Part shown: piece by piece, positions 1 through 6,609 of the stretch
Numbering within the stretch: the stretch's first letter is position 1
Layout: every line of letters begins with the position of its first letter
The notes under the pieces: model-generated
Databases searched by the model: none
Told to the model about the DNA's origin: nothing
What the model saw: the letters and a program-made list of their open reading frames with translations, nothing else
Program-made: the position numbers and the translations under genes
Assembly (NCBI GenBank): GCA_016926255.1
Contig: JAFGOY010000082.1
Location: forward strand, 1 to 41,515
DNA length: 41,515 nucleotides
Direction of reading: 5' to 3'
Source of the DNA: Anaerolineae bacterium
GTDB lineage: Bacteria > Chloroflexota > Anaerolineae > Aggregatilineales > UBA3940

Positions 1-234
1 CAGGTTAAGCATTTGTTTGACTCCTTCAACCAGAGTCAGCTTAACTTGCCCCTTCACGTTTGTCTACCAAATGGATAAAGTCGAGTGCAACTATCTACCT
101 TCTAATTTAATTATAGAAGAATAATCTGTTTTTGCTTAGTCAAAAGCCAGCTTTCACCTACATTGTTTAGTTTTCGTTATATTACAGTTGAATTGTGATA
201 GGGCGTGATTTGCCGCCGCTCCGAGTTGGTGCCG
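1..234. other. Left-edge region without a recognised gene
   Basis: This is AT-rich sequence downstream of the minus-strand gene ending at 235. A plus-strand frame is open from base 1 to a TAA at 76-78 (25 codons) and could be the tail of a gene cut by the window edge, but it is too short to identify. I see no convincing terminator, tRNA or repeat here. Confidence 0.4.
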
Positions 235-1740
235 CTACCGGTTTTGAGTGGCAGCAGCCAGGTCTTCGAGAATGCGGCTGACGATCCGCTCCCCGGAGTG
301 GCCATCGAAGGGGGTGAGCTGCTCCTGCCGGATTTGTTCCCGCCCTGCTTCGTCCAGCGAAGGCGTTTCGAGGTAAGCCCTGACCGCTTTGTCCAGCTCG
401 TCATAGGATTTGACCAGCCGGGTGCCATGTGGGGCCATGATCATCGCGTAGTGGTTGTAGTCGTAGCGAAACAGGATCGACTTTTCGTAGGGTAGATCGC
501 GGTCGCCATCGAAGCCGACGTGGATCACCGGCGTATCGAAGGCGATGGCGTCCAGCGACAGCGTGCTGGGGCCGTTGATCACCAGGTCGGCGTGCTTCAT
601 CAGGTTGATAAGCTGCCGGAGATCGCCAGTGGCCTGATCGGTAGAGCCTTCGTCCAGATCGGTGCTGAAGTCGCTCGAACGCCCGACGATTACATTGTCG
701 TAGGCTTTCAGCTTCCCGAAGCGTTCTCCCCAGAGTTCGTCTTTGGGGTGGGGACGGATCAGCATCGTGGTCGGGAATCCGTAACCCTGCGCGGCGAACT
801 TCTCCGCAAGGTGCCGGGCGATTTCCGGTTCATCAGGGCCGAGGCGGGTATTGTACGTTCCATAGACGACCAGTCTGTGGGTCGGGTCGATCCCCAGGCC
901 GCGCAGAAACGTTTCACGGTCGACCAGTAAGCCGGGCCGGTGATACAGGTCGAGGTGCGCCGCGCCAACCACGTGTACCTGTTCCGGCAGGAAATGGTGA
1001 TACGAGATCATCTCCCGGCGCATGTTCTGGTTCCAGACCATCACGCTTTGGACATCCGGGGAAAGCGGGCCTTTCGTCGTCGGTTGATCCCAACTGTTGA
1101 TGTAGGTAGTCATCGGGACGGCGTGCTGGCGGGCCGCCAGGCTGATCCAGTGCGCCTGGATCGTCTGCGGGTAGGTGATCACTGCCAGGTTGGGCCGGTG
1201 CTGATCGAATATCTCGTCGAGCCGGTCGAGCACCGGCCAGCCTTTCGCTGTGAACAGTCGGTACAACTGATCGTAAATCCACCGGCTGTCCGGGAAAGGC
1301 CAGCCCAGGTAGCGGAACTCGCCGAACTTGCGGAAGCGTTCCTTCGCCGGGAGGTGCCGTTTGAGCTTCTGCGTCCTGAAGTCATTCAAATGGTTGAAGC
1401 GGTAGATCAGCCGGATGTGGATCGCAAAGCGAATCGCCTGCACGATCCGCAGGTAAATCCGCCGGATCACCCTGTGCAGGTTATCGAGAGAGGGCTTCTT
1501 GAGCAGTTTCCGCAGGCTGTCCCACACGTAAGTCCCGAAGCGCAGATACTCCCATTGGATGTGTTCGAAGCCCTGCTCTGCCACGTACTCGCCGTGTGCC
1601 TTCGCCTGGGTGACCATCACGAAGTCGACGTCGGTCGTCCGGGCCAACTCTTCCCACAGCGGTGTGAACAGAAAGTTCCGCACCGAGAAAATATCGAGCA
1701 GGAAGATCAGTATGGTGGGACGGTCGGCAGAGTCGGTCAT
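235..1740 (-). CDS. GT-B-fold glycosyl/glycerophosphotransferase-like protein
   Basis: A 501-residue, apparently cytoplasmic protein with no signal peptide and no clear membrane span. Around residue 216 it has a SWDQPTTKG segment, followed by VMVWN and a VVGAAHLDLY block (about 257-266). Near residue 400 it has INGPSTLSLDAIAFDTPVI, the pattern of the C-terminal donor-binding half of GT-B enzymes and of CDP-glycerol glycerophosphotransferase-like proteins. It is the last gene of the minus-strand nonulosonate locus, 151 bp after neuC. That position makes it a candidate for transferring or modifying the activated sugar on a surface polymer, but the substrate is an inference. The ATG at 1740 lacks a good Shine-Dalgarno sequence, so the start is not certain. 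A palindromic repeat lies between it and neuC. Confidence 0.7.
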   Translation of the reverse strand: MTDSADRPTILIFLLDIFSVRNFLFTPLWEELARTTDVDFVMVTQAKAHGEYVAEQGFEHIQWEYLRFGTYVWDSLRKLLKKPSLDNLHRVIRRIYLRIVQAIRFAIHIRLIYRFNHLNDFRTQKLKRHLPAKERFRKFGEFRYLGWPFPDSRWIYDQLYRLFTAKGWPVLDRLDEIFDQHRPNLAVITYPQTIQAHWISLAARQHAVPMTTYINSWDQPTTKGPLSPDVQSVMVWNQNMRREMISYHHFLPEQVHVVGAAHLDLYHRPGLLVDRETFLRGLGIDPTHRLVVYGTYNTRLGPDEPEIARHLAEKFAAQGYGFPTTMLIRPHPKDELWGERFGKLKAYDNVIVGRSSDFSTDLDEGSTDQATGDLRQLINLMKHADLVINGPSTLSLDAIAFDTPVIHVGFDGDRDLPYEKSILFRYDYNHYAMIMAPHGTRLVKSYDELDKAVRAYLETPSLDEAGREQIRQEQLTPFDGHSGERIVSRILEDLAAATQNR

Positions 1741-1800
1741 AGTATGGAGGAATCAATTACTACCGCAAACCCCTTCCAGTCCTCACTTTGCTCGGACTTT

Positions 1801-1876
1801 CCTCCCCCTTTGCATAGGGGGAGGTGGACGACTTGGAAGTCGGTGACGACTGAAAGTCGGACGGAGGGGGTTGGGT
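1801..1876. repeat. Bracketed palindromic repeat, copy 1
   Basis: A C-tract/G-tract hairpin (CCTCCCCCTTTGCATAGGGG and on) opens the element. Two small stems built on CGACTT/AAGTCG and CGACT/AGTCG follow, and the element closes with GGAGGGGGTTGGG. The same bracket-variable hairpin-bracket layout recurs near 18084, 28493, 34707, 34872 and 39311. It lies between neuC and the GT-B gene. Confidence 0.75.
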
Positions 1877-1891
1877 GATGCAGACTCAACA

Positions 1892-3052
1892 TCAGTAGGT
1901 GATCTTCTTTTGCAGCGTCACGTCGGCGGATGCCAGCACATCGGCGATCCGCTCCCCCGCGTGGCCGTCGCCGTAAATATGCTCCGACTTGTAGTGCCCG
2001 TTGTCGAGCTGCTTCTCGATTGCCGCCGCAATCTGATTGCGGTCGTAGCCAACGTCGATGATGTTCTTCCCGCGCTGCCGTCCGTTCTGTCGGCTGCCGA
2101 CGTTGACCGCCGGGATGCCCAGGAACTCGCCTTCGCGTACCGCCGAGCTTGAGTTGCCGACCATGCACGCGCAGCGGTTCATCAGCCGGATGAAGGTCTC
2201 GACCGGGAAATTCTTGTAGAAGCGGATGTGCTCGTGCTTGTGCCGCTCGCGGAACTTCCGCATCCCGCGGGAGATGTCCTCCGAACCCGCGTCGACGTTC
2301 GGCCAGAGCATGATCGCCGGGATTTGCAGCACTTCGAGTGCCATCAGCGTCTCGCTGATCTGGTCTTCACCCTGGCCGTATTCGGTCGTTACCGGATGCT
2401 GTGACACCAGCAGGAAGGGCTGATCCAGGTCGATCTCGCCGCCGACGCCTTCGAACTCCAGCCAGGCGCGTTCGGGCAGCGCGTTGTCGTTCTCGACCAC
2501 CTCGGCAACCAGGTCCATGCGCGGACAGCCGACGACGTGGACGGTCGCCGGGTCTTCGCCCATTTTGACGATCCGGTCGGCGGCGTGCTGGTTCGCCGGG
2601 AAATGGATATGCGCCAGCTTGGTGACCGCGTGGCGGATGCTCTCGTCGATGGTGCCGCTGATCTCGCCGCCCATCGTGTGGGCCAGCGGGATGTTCATGT
2701 AGGCGGCGGCGATGGCAGTCGCCATCGTCTCGAAGCGGTCGCCGACGGTGATCACGATGTCGGGTTGCAGGTTGTCGAAGACGGTGGGCAGTTCGAGCAG
2801 CCCCAGCCCGGTCGATTTCGCCATCGTGAGCGGCGTTTCCCCCTCGATGATCATGTGGACGCGGGCGTCGGGTTTGAAGCCATCGGCCTCGATCACCTCG
2901 ACCACCGATCCGAAGCGGTCGAGCAGGGCCGACGCCCCGGCCACGACGATCAGTTCGAGATCGGGGTGATCTTGTATGGCGCGCATGGCGCTCTTGATGC
3001 TGCTATAATTGGCGCGGGAGCCGACCACGACGCCGATTTTTCGCTTGGGCAT
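1892..3052 (-). CDS. neuC: UDP-N-acetylglucosamine 2-epimerase, hydrolysing (NeuC/NnaA type)
   Basis: Converts UDP-GlcNAc (or a related UDP-sugar) to ManNAc plus UDP, the first step of nonulosonic acid synthesis, in the cytoplasm. The 386-residue protein begins KIGVVVGSRANYSSIK (Rossmann start of the GT-B fold). It carries GDRFETMATAIAAAYMNIPL and then MGGEISGTIDESIRHAVTK, the signature of the hydrolysing epimerases of the NeuC/LegG group. The length is usual for the family. I place the start at the ATG at 3052, which follows an AGAGAG ribosome site; an upstream in-frame codon at 3088 adds 12 implausible residues. It is separated from neuB by the plus-strand cassette at 3161-3809, so it probably has its own promoter (TGGTACAAT about 50 bp upstream). 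LegG-type activity on a diamino sugar cannot be excluded. Confidence 0.92.
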   Translation of the reverse strand: MPKRKIGVVVGSRANYSSIKSAMRAIQDHPDLELIVVAGASALLDRFGSVVEVIEADGFKPDARVHMIIEGETPLTMAKSTGLGLLELPTVFDNLQPDIVITVGDRFETMATAIAAAYMNIPLAHTMGGEISGTIDESIRHAVTKLAHIHFPANQHAADRIVKMGEDPATVHVVGCPRMDLVAEVVENDNALPERAWLEFEGVGGEIDLDQPFLLVSQHPVTTEYGQGEDQISETLMALEVLQIPAIMLWPNVDAGSEDISRGMRKFRERHKHEHIRFYKNFPVETFIRLMNRCACMVGNSSSAVREGEFLGIPAVNVGSRQNGRQRGKNIIDVGYDRNQIAAAIEKQLDNGHYKSEHIYGDGHAGERIADVLASADVTLQKKITY

Positions 3053-3160
3053 AATTCTCTCTTGTTTTACTTGGTATCGCGGAGGCAATCTTACTCTATC
3101 CGGGGCGATTGTACCAGTGGGCTTCAGGTAAAGTTAGCTTAACTATATAACCGAGGATGT

Positions 3161-3526
3161 ATGTCAATTCTAATCTTATACACTGATTTGAGAATCTTAC
3201 CATCCATTCTTCAGAAAGCGGAAGTGGAATGGTGCAAAGGCTTATCCGCATTCGACGCAGTTAGGCAATCCTTTGGATCGAAAGTCGCAAATGACATACA
3301 ACAAGACCTGATAAGGAACAATACAGAGCTAATTGTTGCTTGGTATAACAAAGCAAGCGGAGATATTTGTGAAATTGGTGGGGTTGGTACTCTTGATTGG
3401 GTGATAGACGACTATACATTGCTAACAATCACCTATGAAAATGCGAATACCACAGAAGAGCAGATAGCAGAAGCCGACCAATGGACTTTGGAAAATGACA
3501 TCTTAAAATATGAGGGATATCCCTAG
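3161..3526 (+). CDS. Hypothetical protein, first gene of an AT-rich cassette
   Basis: A 121-residue acidic protein that I do not recognise. It has no signal peptide, membrane span or cysteine motif. The ATG follows a GAGG ribosome site, and TATATAA just upstream could be a -10 element. Base composition and codon use are visibly AT-rich (AAT, ATA, AAA) compared with the flanking GC-rich neuC and neuB, and the strand is opposite to theirs, so the cassette looks acquired. Thirteen bases separate its stop from the next gene's start, implying co-transcription. Toxin-immunity or effector-immunity pairing is possible from the layout only. Confidence 0.65.
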   Translation: MSILILYTDLRILPSILQKAEVEWCKGLSAFDAVRQSFGSKVANDIQQDLIRNNTELIVAWYNKASGDICEIGGVGTLDWVIDDYTLLTITYENANTTEEQIAEADQWTLENDILKYEGYP

Positions 3527-3539
3527 ACGACGACTTAAT

Positions 3540-3809
3540 ATGTTTCCAAAAGATGAACAAAACCGGTTAATTGAGCAGAGCAAACAGTTATATCAGTCAT
3601 CAAACGATGTTGAAGTTGTGTTACGATATCTGAGGGATGAAACAAACAATCGGGCTGTGACGTATGTTGTATTGATCGAGGCTATAGGTATGTCACCCCA
3701 AGAAGCAAAAAAGACAATACATTACAGCAAAACATGGGCTGATACGAAACCCCAACGAGAAGAGTTTTCAAAGTCGGTCAACAAGGCGCTAGATGAGATG
3801 AAGAAATAG
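3540..3809 (+). CDS. Small hypothetical protein, second gene of the AT-rich cassette
   Basis: An 89-residue, highly charged, helix-rich protein. Its middle (VTYVVLIEAIGMSPQEAKK, then HYSKTWAD) resembles the small alpha/beta module of ribosomal L7/L12 C-terminal-like domains found in stand-alone small proteins; this is a weak resemblance. I use the ATG at 3540. An in-frame ATG at 3510 would overlap the preceding gene and add ten arginine-rich residues. It ends 12 bp from the convergent neuB stop. Its composition is as AT-rich as that of its partner, and its function is unknown. Confidence 0.6.
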   Translation: MFPKDEQNRLIEQSKQLYQSSNDVEVVLRYLRDETNNRAVTYVVLIEAIGMSPQEAKKTIHYSKTWADTKPQREEFSKSVNKALDEMKK

Positions 3810-3821
3810 GCTTCTGCCCGC

Positions 3822-4838
3822 TCACCCCTCCAGATACGACTCCTTGATCAGCGTATCCTTCGGGATTTGATGCGCCGCCCGCCTGCCGATCACCTTTGCG
3901 TGGTCGCGGGCCGGGATGCCCGTCCCCGGCTTCTTGAACCCGATCATCGACCGCGTGATGATCACCCCGGCGGGGATGTCGATCACCGAGACGATGCTCT
4001 TTTCGAAGATTGCCTTCATCCCGGCATATGGCTCAATATCGTCCTTCTCGACCGGGCTGGCGAGTGTCGTCTCAATCGCCCGGATGCCCGCTACCAGATC
4101 GGCCAGTTCGGGCGGTTCGAGCGAGTGCCTGGCGTCGCTGCCGTACATGTGGCGGCTGAAGGTGAAATGCTTCTCGATCACCGACGCGCCGAGCGTCACC
4201 GCCGCAAAAGCCGCGTAATTCGTCAGCGTGTGGTCGGATAATCCGACCGGCAGCCCGTAGCGCTCGCGCATGTCGAGCATCACGTTCAGCCCGACCTGCT
4301 CATAAGGGCAGGGGTAGGCCGATGTACACTGCATCACCGTGACTCTGTCGTGGTAGCGCAGTAGCGTCTCTACCGCTGCATCGATCTCCGCCCAGGAACT
4401 CATCCCCGACGAGAGGTAAACGTGCTTCCCCGTCTCCCCGACTGCCTCCAGCAGCGGCAGGTTGGTCACCTCGCCGGAGGGAATCTTGTAGTGAATCACG
4501 TCCAATTCCTCAAGCAGTTCGACCGCCTCAATCGAAAACGGCGACGACAGGAAATCGACTCCCTGTGATTCGCAGCGTGCCTTGAGTTCCTGCAACTGCT
4601 TGAAGCTGAACGCCGTCCGCTCGAAGTATTCATAGCGCGGTTCGCCCTTGAAGTAGGGCGGCATCGGCGCATCGGGGAGCGTTTCGGCGTCGGAGATATG
4701 CGTCTGGAATTTGACCACATCCACGCCGCATTCGGCGGCGGTATCGATCAGGTGCAGGGCGTTGCCAAAGCTCCCGTCGTGAACCGATCCCACTTCGGCG
4801 ATGATGGCAACAGGTGTTGGGGCAGGTGTATTATTCAC
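3822..4838 (-). CDS. neuB: N-acetylneuraminate (nonulosonate) synthase
   Basis: Condenses ManNAc (or a related hexosamine) with phosphoenolpyruvate to the nine-carbon acid. The 338-residue protein has an N-terminal TIM barrel (about 1-265) with VVKFQTH, DFLSSPFSIEAVELLEEL, YKIPSGEVTNLPLL, GLSDHT and GASVIEKHFT. A C-terminal antifreeze-like SAF domain (about 275-338) contains KSIV, PAGVIITRSMIGFKKPGTGI and VIGRRA. The length is normal for NeuB. Its ATG overlaps the stop of the upstream sulfotransferase by 8 bp, so the two are translationally coupled. Order on the minus strand is neuA, sulfotransferase, neuB. Whether the product is Neu5Ac or a legionaminic or pseudaminic relative cannot be read from sequence alone. 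Confidence 0.94.
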   Translation of the reverse strand: MNNTPAPTPVAIIAEVGSVHDGSFGNALHLIDTAAECGVDVVKFQTHISDAETLPDAPMPPYFKGEPRYEYFERTAFSFKQLQELKARCESQGVDFLSSPFSIEAVELLEELDVIHYKIPSGEVTNLPLLEAVGETGKHVYLSSGMSSWAEIDAAVETLLRYHDRVTVMQCTSAYPCPYEQVGLNVMLDMRERYGLPVGLSDHTLTNYAAFAAVTLGASVIEKHFTFSRHMYGSDARHSLEPPELADLVAGIRAIETTLASPVEKDDIEPYAGMKAIFEKSIVSVIDIPAGVIITRSMIGFKKPGTGIPARDHAKVIGRRAAHQIPKDTLIKESYLEG

Positions 4839-5838
4839 GACTGGTCTCTTTCGATTCTCTCAGCGCGTTTCTCATCTTCCTTACGCTGCGAACCATCCTC
4901 ACGCCGGTGCGTGGTTTCTCTTTCAAAAAGGCTCCCGAAGTGCGTGTCAGCCTGCCGGGGGTGTCGGTATCCCGGTAGTCGAAGGCGTTAAGTGCATCCT
5001 TCAACCATACCTCCAGAAACTCGATTTCAGCCCCGGATAGTTTCTGCCTGAATTTCCCCACCGGTTTATCGGAAATTCCTTCGAACTCAACCATGTCCCG
5101 CGAATTTCCCGACCAGAACACGCCGTTCCGTGTGGGGATCAGCAGGTTGTCGTCCCACTGAATATCGAGAAAGCGGCAGATGTGTTTCAGGGTTGCCTCC
5201 GGCTCCCTGACCAGGTCTTCGTAGCGAATCCGCAGGCTGTGATCGGGGCGGCTGGCGGCGAAGCGTTCCCATTTGGCTATGCTGGCCGACCAGTCTTTCA
5301 CGAACCGGATCGGGTTGTAATCCCCGTGTTTCTGGCTGTAGTACGACGCATAATTATCCCTGGGATCGCGGACGATGTACAGCGCGCGGGCATCGGGCCA
5401 CCACCTGACGATCTCGTTCAAGCTGTGTTCATTGCTGGGAGTCTTTTCGACCCAATGTTTGCGATCTGTCTGCCCGGTGACATCCCCATAGCTGAAGATC
5501 ACCGCTTCGAGCATCGTCCTGGCAGAAGGTTCGGCGGCTTGCTGGCGGGCTTCGGTCAGCGACTTAAAGCGGGGGTAATCCAGGGCTTCGTAATTGCGAT
5601 ATCCCGATGTCCAGTTGACTTCGCCATGCTGGAAAGCCTGTATGGGTGTCTCGCTGAGCAGGTAGTCGAGTGACCACAACCGGGGTTCTGTTGCCCATTT
5701 CCGAAACATCGTTTCTTCCGGAAAGACAAGCAGCTCCGGGTGATGATCGAGCAGCGCCAGCAGCAAAGTTGTTCCTGATTTTGGAAATCCACAGATGAAT
5801 AACGGACTCCCGTAGTCTGTACCGTTAGCCGATGCCAT
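4831..5838 (-). CDS. PAPS-dependent sulfotransferase family protein
   Basis: Transfers sulfate from 3'-phosphoadenylyl sulfate to a hydroxyl group, commonly of a sugar. The 335-residue protein has the 5'-phosphosulfate loop GFPKSGTTLLLALLD near the N-terminus and the 3'-phosphate site LYIVRDPRDNYASYY in the middle. Its length fits Sulfotransfer_1/3 families, and no membrane anchor is seen. I choose the ATG at 5838, five bases after the neuA stop and preceded by AGGA; earlier starts overlap neuA. It overlaps neuB by 8 bp. Its place between neuA and neuB strongly suggests it works on the nonulosonate or the glycan carrying it; this is an inference from operon structure. Confidence 0.85.
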   Translation of the reverse strand: MASANGTDYGSPLFICGFPKSGTTLLLALLDHHPELLVFPEETMFRKWATEPRLWSLDYLLSETPIQAFQHGEVNWTSGYRNYEALDYPRFKSLTEARQQAAEPSARTMLEAVIFSYGDVTGQTDRKHWVEKTPSNEHSLNEIVRWWPDARALYIVRDPRDNYASYYSQKHGDYNPIRFVKDWSASIAKWERFAASRPDHSLRIRYEDLVREPEATLKHICRFLDIQWDDNLLIPTRNGVFWSGNSRDMVEFEGISDKPVGKFRQKLSGAEIEFLEVWLKDALNAFDYRDTDTPGRLTRTSGAFLKEKPRTGVRMVRSVRKMRNALRESKETSRE

Positions 5839-5843
5839 ACCTG

Positions 5844-6551
5844 TTAAGTCCTGTCTTTCAGCAGCCATTCGCACACTTTCAGGTCGAACGGCTCGTCGAT
5901 GTCGATTGACTCTTCGCGTGGCATTCCGTAGGCCGCCAGCCGGTGGCCGTACATCGTTTGTTCTTCGAGCAGCAGCCTTGTGCTGAACAGGTAGATCGCC
6001 GCGCCGTTTCGCGCATAGTAGATTGGTTTCTTATGCCGGATATTGTTCCGCTCATCGAAGGGGACGACCGGTTCCAGCCACCCGCCATGGTTGATCCGCA
6101 TCAGCGATTCGGGGATCATGTTGTGCGGGGCTTTGACAACGCTGACCAGCGAGTCGGCTCCCTGTTCGATATACAGGTCAATCGCCTCGTTGATATGTTT
6201 GCTGGTTCGCAGGGGGGAAGTCGGTTGGAGGAGCATTACTGCATCGGGGTGGTAGTCTTCATGATCGCGCAGCCACTCGACCGCGTGGATCACCACGTCG
6301 ATCCCCGGTGTTGAGTCGGTGGCCAGTTCCGCAGGTCGTAAGAATGGAACCTCGACTCCTCCCACTGCTTCGGCAGCCTCGATAATCGCCGGGTCATCGC
6401 TTGAGAGAACGACCCGATCCAACTGGCTGCTTCGGGCCGCTTCGATGGTCCACGCGATCAGCGGTTTGCCGCCCAATGACGTGATGTTCTTATGTGGAAT
6501 GCCTTTTGAGCCACCCCGCGCCGGGATCAGCCCCAGTACCCGTATCGACAT
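5844..6551 (-). CDS. neuA: CMP-N-acetylneuraminate (nonulosonate) cytidylyltransferase
   Basis: Activates the nine-carbon acid with CTP to the CMP-sugar donor. The 235-residue protein starts MSIRVLGLIPARGGSKGIP, the mononucleotide-binding loop of CMP-sugar synthetases. It continues with NITSLGGKPLIAWTIE, VVLSSDD, LLQPTSPLR and a C-terminal DIDEPFDLKVCEWLL, all typical of the family. The ATG at 6551 has a GGAGAGG site. An upstream in-frame start at 6593 adds a non-conserved leader and has no ribosome site. It is the first gene of the neuA-sulfotransferase-neuB unit, with a TATAAT hexamer 28 bp upstream. Confidence 0.93.
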   Translation of the reverse strand: MSIRVLGLIPARGGSKGIPHKNITSLGGKPLIAWTIEAARSSQLDRVVLSSDDPAIIEAAEAVGGVEVPFLRPAELATDSTPGIDVVIHAVEWLRDHEDYHPDAVMLLQPTSPLRTSKHINEAIDLYIEQGADSLVSVVKAPHNMIPESLMRINHGGWLEPVVPFDERNNIRHKKPIYYARNGAAIYLFSTRLLLEEQTMYGHRLAAYGMPREESIDIDEPFDLKVCEWLLKDRT

Positions 6552-6578
6552 TAGTATCCTCTCCGAAATCCGCAGTCG

Positions 6579-6584
6579 ATTATA
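6579..6584 (-). promoter_or_regulatory. Candidate -10 box for the neuA operon
   Basis: The minus strand reads TATAAT here, 28 bp upstream of the neuA ATG. No good -35 hexamer lies 16-18 bp further upstream, so the promoter is only a candidate. It sits in the 58-bp gap between the histidine kinase stop (6610) and neuA. Confidence 0.4.
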
Positions 6585-6609
6585 GCGCAACAATCCGGCT
6601 GATGGGCGG

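Noticed and set aside
940-1878. Long plus-strand open frame (312 codons) over the GT-B gene
   Set aside because: Antisense shadow in a GC-rich gene; Arg/Asp/Val-rich with no motifs, while the minus strand reads a coherent protein.
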